DNA of 64,000 nucleotides from Leptolyngbya sp. Cla-17. GTDB lineage: Bacteria; Cyanobacteriota; Cyanobacteriia; Leptolyngbyales; Leptolyngbyaceae. The notes beneath the pieces were generated by a model. That model did no database searches, was not told the origin of the DNA, and saw only the letters and a list, made by a program, of their open reading frames with translations. The position numbers and the translations under genes are program-made. The stretch lies in contig NZ_JAEVYN010000002.1 of NCBI RefSeq assembly GCF_016807185.1, positions 2,207,367-2,271,366 of the forward strand. Reading direction: 5' to 3'. Below, piece after piece: positions 35,016 through 43,939 of the stretch. How positions within the stretch are numbered: position 1 is the first letter of the stretch; each line of letters starts with the position of its first letter.

Positions 35016-35693
35016 ATGATGCAAGCCGTCTCTGATCGCGAATTCATCCTGCAACGGGTCGTGCGTATTCTGGCTGAAAGTGCCGATGCCAGCAATGACA
35101 GCAACTTGGTGCTGCAACTGGCGCTGACTGAACTGGTCAAGCAGGTCATGCGGGAACTGGCGCAGGATACTGAAGCCGACTATCTTCAAGGCAACCTATT
35201 GTCGCAAGCCCTGCAAACGACTACTCAATTGATTCAGGAACGAGTAGAAACGGCTGACCTGCCATTTGACCTGTCTCCCTACTTTGAACGCATCTATCGC
35301 TCCCAGCGGTGGGTCGCCAAAGAGATGACGGAGTTGGGGTTGCGGCTCAGACAAGCCCAGCAAGGTGAAGTACTCCGTTCTCCCACAGTAGTTTTAGACG
35401 CTCCGGTCTCTTTTCGGGTCACTGAATTGGGAACACGAGGAACGCCAAAGGGATTGATTGCTTATCCGCTCACTGCCTGTCATTTGAATCTGGATGAGAT
35501 TCGACAGGAATACCGAGTCCGAGGTCTAGGGTATCCCTGGGAAGTTGAGGTAGAGGAGATTACGTTCGTAGTTGAGGCCGATGGCAGCATCATTACTTTT
35601 CTGGAGGGCTTTCCCGACTCAGTGATTGAGCAGGCAAGGTCAGCTTTGAATCAGCTCGCTCAGGATTTGTATGAACCGATAGAAGGAGGGTGA
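35016..35693 (+). CDS. Unknown protein, partner of the preceding gene
   Basis: A protein of about 225 residues from the ATG at 35016. The first 130 residues are helical and acidic (LQLALTELVKQVMRELAQD). The end is mixed alpha/beta with YRVRGLGYPWEVEVEEI. It is co-directional with and five bases from the PD-(D/E)XK-like gene, so it probably acts with it. I recognise no domain. A third start codon follows directly after its stop, in a frame later broken by an IS630. Confidence 0.45.
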   Translation: MMQAVSDREFILQRVVRILAESADASNDSNLVLQLALTELVKQVMRELAQDTEADYLQGNLLSQALQTTTQLIQERVETADLPFDLSPYFERIYRSQRWVAKEMTELGLRLRQAQQGEVLRSPTVVLDAPVSFRVTELGTRGTPKGLIAYPLTACHLNLDEIRQEYRVRGLGYPWEVEVEEITFVVEADGSIITFLEGFPDSVIEQARSALNQLAQDLYEPIEGG

Positions 35694-35801
35694 ATGGGTA
35701 GTGCCTTCTATGCCATCACCGATGACCGACTCAAGGCAATTAGGTATCCAGAAGATGCGCGAGTGCAACTGAGCGGTGCGGAAGTGATTACCCCCGTACT
35801 A
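35694..35801 (+). pseudogene. Transposase-like N-terminal fragment cut by IS630
   Basis: The ATG directly follows the preceding stop. The frame (ITDDRLKAIRYPEDARVQ) runs to the IS630 insertion. Removing the element and one TA copy continues it as LMTARFFGGNR and then a stop at 36849. The rejoined sequence resembles the start of IS982-type transposases. Only about 46 residues remain, so it is a remnant either way. Confidence 0.4.
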
Positions 35802-36831
35802 TAGCGGTTCTCAGTCGAGTGAGGTACAGTAGCAACAATGAGTAAACCAATGACGAATATCTTTAAGCGACACTTGAGCAAACGCTTGAGTCATCGCCTC
35901 GTCTAACGCTTGTTTGGTTCGTGGAGCAATCGCGCGGAGGATTGCTTTGACTTTTGACCAAAACTGCTCAATGGGATTAAAGTCGGGTGAGTAGGAGGGT
36001 AAATAGACTAATTTTGCACCCACTGCTTCAATCGCTTGGGCAATGCCATCGACTTTGTGAGAACTAAAGTTATCCATAACGACACAGGCTCCCTTCCACA
36101 AGTTTGGCACTAACACCTGTTGGACAAAAGTTTGAAACGCCCGTCCGTCCGTTCCCCCTTCAAAGGTCAGTGCCGCAATGATGCCATCAAGGGTGAGCGC
36201 TCCAATGATGGTTTGGTTTTTTCCTCGGTTCTGTGGACGATGACTGTAAGCGCGGTGTCCTTGAAGGGCTCTGGCATAGAGCCTTGCCATTGCTAGATTT
36301 ACTCCGGCTTCGTCGATGAATACTAGGTCTTTGGCTTCGACTTGAGTAATCATTTGCCAAAACTCAACCCGTGCCTGCTGCACCTGCTCCTGGTCTCGTT
36401 CAGTTGCTCGAAAGGTTTTTTTTGACGGTGAGCTTTAAGCGTTGCACCGCTCGTCCCATCGTTGAACGACTTACTCGCATTCCTACTTTCGCCTCGAATT
36501 GCTCAGATAACTGGGCAAGCGTGGCATCATTGGTAGCCTCGACTAATTCGGCAAGCACTTGATGATGCTCAAGCGTCAGTTGAGCGGGCTTACCTCCTCC
36601 ATGAGGTTTTGGCTCAATGCTGCCCGTTTCTCGGTATTGTTTAAGCAGTTTGATAATGAAACTGGTTGCCACGCTAAATCGCTTGGCTAGTTGGCGTTGA
36701 GAGATGGGTTCGTCTTTGTAAACGTCAATGATTTTTTGGCGCAAGTCTGTAGAATACGCTTTCATCACTACCGATTCATTTAGGCTACTAAACATTACTA
36801 GAATCGTACCTCATTCAATAGGAAAAGGCTA
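35802..36831 (-). mobile_element. IS630-family element (copy 1) inserted at TA
   Basis: The ends read TAGC inward, with related sequence (GTGAGGTAC and AATGAGGTAC) close inside each end. TA dinucleotides at 35800-35801 and 36832-36833 are the target duplication. The length is 1030 bases. A partial second copy lies at 48501-48949. Confidence 0.85.
35811..36765 (-). CDS. IS630-family transposase (two frames, -1 frameshift)
   Basis: The first frame starts at the ATG at 36765 (KAYSTDLRQKIIDVYKDE) and carries a helix-turn-helix. The second carries the catalytic part with LVFIDEAGVN, CVVMDNFSSH and LPSYSPDFNPIEQFW, giving D, D and E. A run of eight A at the junction (near 36420) allows the programmed shift. 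It appears complete. This is a different subgroup from the IS630 at 19075-19949. Confidence 0.87.
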
Positions 36832-36929
36832 TAATGACAGCCCGTTTCTTCGGTGGAAATCGTTAAGTGCCTTGTTAGCGAAGCTCTGTAATGGGGAATT
36901 TTTTGATTAGCCATTCAGAGCTTTGAAAT

Positions 36930-37091
36930 GAAAACACTTGCGATCGCGGCGACAATCTTTTCTCTAATTTCTCCTTACTACCCTCGCAACTGAGACTGTG
37001 CAACCCTCTGCTTTAATCATTGCTCAAAGTAGCTGCTCTAGAATTCCCAAAGTAGATCCCTGGAAGCTGCCAAAGGCAGTTTTACTCGGCA
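36930..37091 (+). pseudogene. Decayed secreted-protein start
   Basis: An ATG begins a signal-like stretch (KTLAIAATIFSLISP) that reaches a stop after 21 residues. A neighbouring frame continues plausibly as SALIIAQSSCSRIPKVDPW. It looks like the broken 5' end of a small exported protein. Nothing else is recognised between 36850 and the dndD remnant. Confidence 0.25.
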
Positions 37092-37229
37092 ATGCTCTCC
37101 ACCGACACCGAGATTGGCAAGGCAGAGGTCAAACGATTGCGGGAGACAGGTGCGATCACTCGTGAGTACTTGCTTAAGTACGATCGCGCCCAACATCAAA
37201 CCCAAGTAGAATCTGGATACTTTTGGTAA
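37092..37229 (+). pseudogene. dndD: dndD 3' remnant
   Basis: The frame reads LSTDTEIGKAEVKRL and ends EYLLKYD...TQVESGYFW. This matches the C-terminal end of DndD, the SMC-like ATPase of the DNA phosphorothioation system (the STDTEI motif and the GYFW terminus). Only about 45 residues are left; the rest of dndD and all of dndC are absent. It lies five bases before dndE, the normal gene order. Confidence 0.7.
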
Positions 37230-37292
37230 AGTCTATGGAACCTCCCGTCGAGCGAGTCCGTATTTCCCAAGCTGCTAAGGATCAGCTAATTA

Positions 37293-38260
37293 ACGTGAGT
37301 TCGGGATAAGGAGGGGTGGAGCAGATACAGTTGAAAGTACCTAATTCTCAACACATCTGACCACCCTATGCTTAGGTTAGAAGCCCTATTTTGCCATATC
37401 GATGATTTTTGCCGCTGGTTTGAACCGCACTGGCAGCAACGCCTGTTGGGTGAAAGATTACAGCGTCGTGTTCGCGCCCGCCGTCTCAGTTTAAGCGAGA
37501 TGATGACGATCCTGATCGCCTTCCATCAATCGGCGTATCGCAACTTCAAGTGGTTCTATACCCAGTTGGTCTGTCGCTATTGGAGCCAAGCCTTCCCTCG
37601 ATTAGTCAGCTACCAACGCTTTGCCCTTATGGATGCCATCCACTCTGATACCGCTATGTGCCTACTTACGCCACTGCTTTGGCAACTGTACTGGCATCAG
37701 CTTTATGGATTCGACCAGTATCAAGGTCTGCCATAACCGTCGCATCTCCTCCCACAAAGTGTTCAAGCCCCTAGCGGCTAGAGGCAAAACGTCGGTGGAC
37801 TGGTTCTTCGGGTTTAAGTTGCATCTGGTAGTGAATGAGCAAGGGGAGTTGCTCAACGCCATCCTCACTCCGGGCAATGTAGATGACCGACAACCTGTTC
37901 CTCAATTGCTGCAACAGCTTTTTGGCCGGGTGTTTGCTGACCGGGGTTATGTCTCCCAGAAACTGGCCCTTCAGCTATGGCAGGACTGGGGGATTTAACT
38001 GATTACCAAGCTCAAACGGAACATGAAAAACCGCTTGATGACCTTTGCAGATAAGCTGCTCCTACGGCGACGAGCCATTGTTGAATCAGTGATTGACCAG
38101 TTGAAGAACATTTCTCAGATTGAGCATTCGCGTCATCGTTCGCCCATCAACTGCTTAGTCAATTTGGTCTGTGGATTGATTGCTTACTGCCACCAACCCA
38201 AGAAGCCCTCTCTGCTCATTGATGCCGCTTTGCCTGCTTTTGCTTAAGCCGAACTGACGT
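37293..38260 (+). mobile_element. IS982-family insertion sequence in dndE
   Basis: Inverted ends start ACGTGAGTTCGG (left) and ACGTCAGTTCGG (right strand). The target duplication TAATTA is at 37287-37292 and 38261-38266. The length is 968 bases. The transposase carries a frameshift and a stop, so the copy is probably no longer active by itself. Confidence 0.88.
37368..38247 (+). pseudogene. IS982-family transposase, broken
   Basis: The start is normal (RLEALFCHIDDFCRWFEPHW). The frame changes near 37700, where FMDSTSIKVCHNRR continues in the next frame. A TAA at 37996-37998 then interrupts it before LITKLKRNMKNRLM and the ending with VESVIDQLKNISQIEHSRHR. Catalytic Asp residues (MDSTSI, FADRGY) and Glu (VESVIDQLK) are still present across the pieces. 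Two lesions make recent activity of this copy doubtful. Confidence 0.85.
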
Positions 38261-38778
38261 TAATTAAGCTCAAGCGCATCACCAAAATTGACCAGTGGAA
38301 CATCCTCTGCCGCTGGGCGTTCTGCCGCTCTTTAGCAGAAACCACCCCGCCGTCGCCTGTGGCAATACCTACCGATAGCAATGTGGAAATGACGTGGCAA
38401 GTATTTGGAGGGGCGAGTGGAGATTTGCTCATTGTGGCTCTTAAGCAGCGGTGCCATAACGACCATGTAGAAATGGGCAAAGACACTGTGGCAGAACAAT
38501 TTCGCCTGCACTTGCATCGAGGTATTGGCTATTTGGCTGTTGACCTAAATATTAAGGACATTAAAGATTTCATTAAGATAACAGCAGCAGATTTGTCAGC
38601 GCCATAATCGGCTTGTCGTGAACTCATAGTAGAACTAACGCTTGCTAGTTACTCTAGCGATAAGGGTGGGTACTTTAAAGAGGTCGCTCTCGTACTAGAT
38701 TTCTACAGAACAAGTCTCAACCTCAAAGGCTCTAGCTGCGCCACTCTTTTGATCGCAAACATTACGAAGCAAACTAAT

Positions 38779-41007
38779 ATGTCTTCCAGAGCAGAACGGG
38801 TTGCAAGCATTATTGAGCGTCGATCGCGCTATCTCCCCGACAAAATGGCAACAGTTGAGCGAGAGCTTCAGGCTCGAGCGTCAGCGTTATACAATTTAGA
38901 GTCGCGGCGAGAGACATTACTGAAGGAGAATACAAATCCAAAGCTTTTGGCGCACCTAGAGGCGATCGATTTTGGTGATATCCAAGATCGGATTCGTGCA
39001 GAACTGTTCATTTTGTCTAAACTCAGGAACCGCTTTTCCAGAGACACTTTGAATATCGGTGTCATGGGTTTAATGGGACAAGGTAAGAGTACCTTACTTA
39101 AGAGCTTAAGCGGTCTCACTGACCAGGAAATTCCTGCTTACGAAGGAGCAGCCTGTACGGCTGTACGCAGTGTGGTTACCAACCGAGAAGGTTCGATTGA
39201 AGTCAAAGTAGTTTTTCATTCAGAGAAAACGTTCTTAGAAGAGGTCATACGACCATACTATAAGTCACTCTGCCTTCAGCCCGAACCCTCCACTTTAGAT
39301 GAATTTGCACGCTTGGTTCTACCTGATCAAATGCCTGTAGGAGCTACTGATGAAGCAGCCTATAAACATTTACGGAATGATTACCACCAGAACCTAGAAA
39401 ATTATCGACATTTATTCGCTGCTGGAACAGAACCCCAAGAACGGTCAATCCCTGTAGAGAATGTTGTTGAATATGTAAGGCAGGAACGTAACACTCAAGG
39501 AGATTTGCTATCGTTTAATCATTTGGCTGTACGCGAAGTTAATATTTTCTGCCCTTTTAAGAATTCTGATGTCGGCAAGATTGCTCTAGTAGATATCCCC
39601 GGTTTAGGTGATTCTAAATTGGGCGATGAAACAATCATGCTAGAGACTTTAGGCAAAGCGGTAGATGTCGTGATTTTTATTACACGTCCAGATCCGCAAC
39701 GCTACCAATGGCGAAAGGTCGATACGGATCTATATGACATTGCTGCCCAAGAGTTGAACAATCTTGAAGGTAGAGCGTTTATGGTTATTAACCATAGCCA
39801 AAGAACTGGAAACTTCAGAGCTTGTGAAGCTCTCAAAGACACCTTACAGATGCAAGTAGTCGGCTGTGAAGTTGCTGACTGCTCAAACCCTGAAGATGCC
39901 AACAAGATTTTTGATAGTGTACTTAACTATTTGGCAGAGCATATCCTAAAAATTGACGAGGAATATGCTCGCCAGAGCCAGGAGCGACTCATAAAAATTC
40001 AGAAGGATATTGATCTCATTACCCAGGCAGCTAAAGAAATATTGTGGGGAGCCGATGGCGATTTAGCTAGAGTTATTGATGATCAATATGATGATTTGTT
40101 TGGGACAGATCAAGACGGATGGTGGCGAGAGATTACGATTGCTTTTCAAGAATTGAGGTTTGAATTCGCCAAACAGTCTCAGCAATCATCTCCAAGTCTT
40201 GAGACTAGTGTTGAGACTATATATAGAATTTGTAAAGAGGATGCTGGAATTTTAACTGCAAATAATTCAGAGTCCGAAATTCAAGAGCAGATTAAAGCTA
40301 GTAACCCTATGAAAGCTTATGCTGATTACCGGGATCAGTTGAGAACCTTACTGTCAGATCACTTTAGCTGTCTAGATGAAGGTTTAAAGGAATCAACTGA
40401 GCAGGCAAAGAGGCAAGTAGCAGACATTTTAATCAACATCGGTCGATTAGGTTTACTAGCCAATTCTTCAGAAGGTGCTGAGTTTCTCAAAACGTTTAGA
40501 GAAATGATTGAAAGAGAACATCCGGATCTTAAACGGCTTCAGCAAGGTCTACGAATTATTGATAGTTTTGAGCTTTCATACGATGGTTTAATTGAACCAC
40601 AAATCTATCAGCACTTAGTTGATCTAAGTAATATCCAACTGGAAGATGAAGGGGCTAAAGATGTAACTCTGAAAGTTGGACAACATACTACAGCAGAGCT
40701 GATTTTCAATGCTCTACAAATTGATTACGATCGCACTGTTTCTAGGATTAAGGCAGCTTTAGAAGAGCTACTGTATCAACCCAGTATCGCTGCTTATGCA
40801 CGTATCGAGAAATTCATTGACAACATCATTTATCACAAAGAAGCTCAGAAAGACTGGAAGAAGTTTCTCAGACGAGTAAGATCTAAGGTCTGGACTGAAG
40901 AGATTGGCAATCTTGAGAAAGAACAGCAACGCCAACAGGACTGGCTAAATAGTGTCAATCGGTTAGAAGGAGCCAACCGAGTAGAGACTATTCAGTTCCT
41001 GAGATGA
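38779..41007 (+). CDS. Dynamin-like large GTPase of a conflict-type operon
   Basis: A protein of about 742 residues from the ATG at 38779; an upstream TTG is less likely. A helical start is followed by a GTPase domain with G1 GLMGQGKST (about residue 105), G3 VDIPGLGDS and a G4-like FMVINHSQR. The rest is a long helical stalk (LIKIQKDIDLITQAAKEI and others) ending in coiled coil. The layout is that of dynamin-like or septin-like bacterial GTPases. Its stop overlaps the start of a second GTPase gene, and a membrane protein follows, so the three products should act together, perhaps at the membrane. Confidence 0.75.
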   Translation: MSSRAERVASIIERRSRYLPDKMATVERELQARASALYNLESRRETLLKENTNPKLLAHLEAIDFGDIQDRIRAELFILSKLRNRFSRDTLNIGVMGLMGQGKSTLLKSLSGLTDQEIPAYEGAACTAVRSVVTNREGSIEVKVVFHSEKTFLEEVIRPYYKSLCLQPEPSTLDEFARLVLPDQMPVGATDEAAYKHLRNDYHQNLENYRHLFAAGTEPQERSIPVENVVEYVRQERNTQGDLLSFNHLAVREVNIFCPFKNSDVGKIALVDIPGLGDSKLGDETIMLETLGKAVDVVIFITRPDPQRYQWRKVDTDLYDIAAQELNNLEGRAFMVINHSQRTGNFRACEALKDTLQMQVVGCEVADCSNPEDANKIFDSVLNYLAEHILKIDEEYARQSQERLIKIQKDIDLITQAAKEILWGADGDLARVIDDQYDDLFGTDQDGWWREITIAFQELRFEFAKQSQQSSPSLETSVETIYRICKEDAGILTANNSESEIQEQIKASNPMKAYADYRDQLRTLLSDHFSCLDEGLKESTEQAKRQVADILINIGRLGLLANSSEGAEFLKTFREMIEREHPDLKRLQQGLRIIDSFELSYDGLIEPQIYQHLVDLSNIQLEDEGAKDVTLKVGQHTTAELIFNALQIDYDRTVSRIKAALEELLYQPSIAAYARIEKFIDNIIYHKEAQKDWKKFLRRVRSKVWTEEIGNLEKEQQRQQDWLNSVNRLEGANRVETIQFLR

Positions 41008-42347
41008 TTTTAAGTTCTGACTTTGCATTCAAAAATTTAGTAAAGTGCCAAAACCTATCTTTTAGCCGAAATTCTGCAATTATGGATGATTTACAAGAGC
41101 TAAATATCATTATGGTTGCGCCAAGAGGTATTGGCAAAACCAGTTTGTTAGCTGCCATGCATGAAGAGTTTAATAAAACCTTTGAGAGTGCAGGATTAAC
41201 AACTTGGACTACTGACACTCAAACTCTAGATGCGATTGAAGAGTGTAAGCGTCTACTTCGTCACATGGATTATCGGCTGCAAAATCTAGTTGATCCAACC
41301 TCGCCTAAACTTAATCCTTGGGAAGATCAGGGGTTTGTATTTGAAGTAGGCAGTGGTGGCAAAAAGTTTATGAGGGTTCGTTTTACTGATCCCTCTGGTG
41401 AGTACTTTAAACCAACTGCCACTGCCGAGCAGAAGGAGTATATCAGACAACAATTAAATCAGTGTGATGCAGTTGTCATTCCCATTGATGTAACTGCCTT
41501 GATGGAGAAGAAGATAGGTAGAGTTAAAAGTACAGAAATAGGTTTGTGGCATGAATCTAAAAATGATCCAGCCCGCATCACAAAGTTGTTAAAGGACACT
41601 TATGCAAATTTAACAAGACCAAGACTGGTTATTTTGGCACCTTTGAAATGTGAAACATACATGAAAACAGATAAGGATGCCAATGATTTACTAGATCATG
41701 TCAAAATTGGCTACCGAGAGTTATTGGATTTTTTCAAGGAAGACGAGCAATATCACAAGTTAGCAGTAGTAGTAACACCTATACAAACAATTGGTCACAT
41801 CGCTTTCTCTCATGCTGAGACTATCGATGGTTACACTCGCTTCTATTACAATAAGGTGCCATTAGATGCTCCCTACGCCCCTAAGGATGGTGATCAGCTG
41901 CTACGCTACATACTGCGGTTTCTGCTAAATATTTTTAATGAGAGTCGCCAGCTTGAGCTGGAAAGGGCTAAAGAAGATCTCCAGAAGCTTGAAAAAGAAT
42001 CAGGCGTTAAATCAGATCAACTTAACAGTGCCAAACAAAGACTTATTTTAGCAGAACAAAAAGTGAACGAGCGTAATCAGCTTTGGACTCCCTTTAGATG
42101 GATCGCTGATATTTTTGAAGATGTTTATACTCCGCACTATGGGGCTAAAAGTGATTTTGCGAAAACAGAGTCAAGCTTTAAAGATACGGAAACTCAAAAG
42201 TTTGCCGTTCAAGGGAAAGCTGATGCAACAGAAGCCCAAATCCAAGCTTTTAATACAGCTATCTCAAAATTTGCTGTTGATTGTAAGCAGGAGCGAGGTT
42301 TTGCAATTCTACAGGGCAGAGCAAGATGGCTATCAGTTCCTAGATGA
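41004..42347 (+). CDS. Second P-loop GTPase of the operon
   Basis: A 447-residue protein that starts inside the stop of the previous gene (ATGA). The P-loop is VAPRGIGKTS near residue 40, and VRFTDPSGEYF supplies a G3-like DxSG. VILAPLKCE lies where the base-recognition motif would be. The last 120 residues form a coiled coil (LERAKEDLQKLEKESG onward). It resembles the second partner of two-GTPase conflict systems. The two GTPases could form a heterodimer; this is inference from gene order. Confidence 0.7.
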   Translation: MILSSDFAFKNLVKCQNLSFSRNSAIMDDLQELNIIMVAPRGIGKTSLLAAMHEEFNKTFESAGLTTWTTDTQTLDAIEECKRLLRHMDYRLQNLVDPTSPKLNPWEDQGFVFEVGSGGKKFMRVRFTDPSGEYFKPTATAEQKEYIRQQLNQCDAVVIPIDVTALMEKKIGRVKSTEIGLWHESKNDPARITKLLKDTYANLTRPRLVILAPLKCETYMKTDKDANDLLDHVKIGYRELLDFFKEDEQYHKLAVVVTPIQTIGHIAFSHAETIDGYTRFYYNKVPLDAPYAPKDGDQLLRYILRFLLNIFNESRQLELERAKEDLQKLEKESGVKSDQLNSAKQRLILAEQKVNERNQLWTPFRWIADIFEDVYTPHYGAKSDFAKTESSFKDTETQKFAVQGKADATEAQIQAFNTAISKFAVDCKQERGFAILQGRARWLSVPR

Positions 42348-42362
42348 TAATGCGAGTTCTAT

Positions 42363-43433
42363 ATGAATCAAAGCCAGGTAGAAATTTACGTGCGAAGTTC
42401 TCCGCTTGGTGATGTCGGCATTCATTGGCGTAACATCACCAAACCTGACCAACCGATGGAAGAACCATTTGTCTTGAAGCAACGTATCATCCATAGGAGT
42501 GATGGTCAACAGGTAACCGTTAACTCACTTATTAATGAGACGAAACCGTCTCTAATTCTAGCTAGATATGAAGGTAAAATCCTTTTAGAAGTTATAGGTT
42601 TAGACGCATCAGAAGCTCGTTCGCAACGTATGGGACGACGTATCTCAGAAGTTGTCTTGTGGGTTGGAGATGCCTCATCGACAGAAGTAGAATTTACTCT
42701 AAGGCAACTTGCGGCTTCTGCATTACTCAGTTTGTGGGACAAGGAGATCGCTTTCGTTACTACTATTCGCAATGCTATAGCTTTTGACGGATTAGATAGC
42801 TTCAAAGCTGATGCACAGCAAATAGAACAGCTATATATTGACGCTAGTAAAAATTTAGATAAAGTTCTGTCAGCTTCTCATTTTAGTCAAACTGATTCTT
42901 TTGATTCGATTTGGTCAACCCCAGTAACAGTTGACGCTGATGAGCAGTTACATTTTTTGGCTCATCAGATTAGTCAAGCCTTATTATCAAGCAGTGAAGA
43001 GCCTGTTGTGGTGGTTGCTGAACTTAGAAGGGGCAATACTGAACGACGCATTTTTTACAGGGGCAATGTTTGGGCGGCACCTCCAGCCCCTAAACCTGTT
43101 GAAGAACCCTCACCACAACAAGAAGAACTAGAAGCTGATTTCCAAAAAAAAACTCCGATTCTATCGACAGCACCAGCATCACGCTCAACGAGTCGCATCA
43201 TAATTCTTGTAGTAATTCTCTTGATAGTGATAGTTTTGGTGATTCTTTGGCTAGCTACTCAATTGAAGAGTCCCCTAACCCCCGCCCCGATTCTGACTCC
43301 ATCTCCAACGCCAACACTGAATCCAATAGGTCCCCCGGCACCGACATCACCCCCAGATTTAACAGTTCCACTGACACCGGATTCAGTAGTTCCTCCACTA
43401 ATAGTACCAACCCCAACCCCGAGTTTAAGTTAA
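42363..43433 (+). CDS. Membrane-anchored third component of the GTPase operon
   Basis: A 356-residue protein starting 15 bases after the second GTPase. Residues 1-230 form an alpha/beta domain I cannot name (VEIYVRSSPLGDVGIHWRN). A single strong membrane helix (IIILVVILLIVIVLVILWLA) comes near residue 285, then a Pro/Thr-rich tail. The N-terminal domain should be cytoplasmic, where the GTPases are. The tail stops at 43433 in a C-rich stretch. An alternative frame continues with a folded domain, so the C-terminus is probably frameshifted here. Confidence 0.65.
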   Translation: MNQSQVEIYVRSSPLGDVGIHWRNITKPDQPMEEPFVLKQRIIHRSDGQQVTVNSLINETKPSLILARYEGKILLEVIGLDASEARSQRMGRRISEVVLWVGDASSTEVEFTLRQLAASALLSLWDKEIAFVTTIRNAIAFDGLDSFKADAQQIEQLYIDASKNLDKVLSASHFSQTDSFDSIWSTPVTVDADEQLHFLAHQISQALLSSSEEPVVVVAELRRGNTERRIFYRGNVWAAPPAPKPVEEPSPQQEELEADFQKKTPILSTAPASRSTSRIIILVVILLIVIVLVILWLATQLKSPLTPAPILTPSPTPTLNPIGPPAPTSPPDLTVPLTPDSVVPPLIVPTPTPSLS

Positions 43434-43933
43434 CCCAACGGCAATCTCCAATTCTTCCGATTTCAATCACTCAAAATCTAACTGAAAGTATTGATGGGTA
43501 TTTACGTAATCTGTGGAAAAGACTTCCTCCAAAGGAGATACACAACCTATTAGAGTTGGTTCAAGCACTTAACCAAATTGACGGTAATGAATCCAGGAAC
43601 ATCAGTACATCTAAGCTCCTGAACACCGTTACTGTTTATGTGAATGAACGCTTAGAAGTTCTTAGAAAAGGAAGCAGCATTACAGACTTTTTAATTGAAA
43701 AAGGTGCGGGAATTGGTGAAATAGCCTATCTTCTAATGAATACAACTATTAATTATGACCAGTTTAATGGACAAGTTGGGAAGCTCGACTTATATCGAAA
43801 AAAGCAAATAGTTGCTTTAGCATACTTCCTACAAGGAAGATTGCCTTTAGAGGAAACTGTTTGCCTAGAAAATATCTTGCTTTCAATTAAGGTGGATATT
43901 GAAGAAATCCGCAACCCCCAACCCAGCCAGTGA
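43247..43933 (+). pseudogene. C-terminal domain separated by a frameshift
   Basis: This frame overlaps the previous gene by 187 bases. Its first 55 residues are only the wrong-frame reading of the Pro/Thr linker. From about 43425 the sequence becomes protein-like: ITQNLTESIDGYLRNLW, then FLIEKGAGIGEIAYLLMN. There is no ATG in a suitable place; the nominal start is TTG. A one-base change in the run ACCCCAACCCCG near 43415 would join it to the membrane protein as an extracytoplasmic domain. I do not recognise the domain. Confidence 0.55.
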
Positions 43934-43939
43934 GGTATT

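Larger units (their letters stand above)
37235..38607 (+). pseudogene. dndE: dndE interrupted by an IS982 element
   Basis: Deleting 37293-38260 and one copy of TAATTA gives an uninterrupted frame of 132 residues: PPVERVRISQAAKDQLIKLK, then WNILCRWAFCRSLAE, EMTWQVFGG and FRLHLHRGIGYL. That is DndE, a small DNA-binding subunit of the Dnd phosphorothioation system. The insertion falls about 19 codons after the start. The gene is inactive as it stands, although precise excision would restore it. Upstream only the end of dndD remains, so the pathway is lost. Confidence 0.88.
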
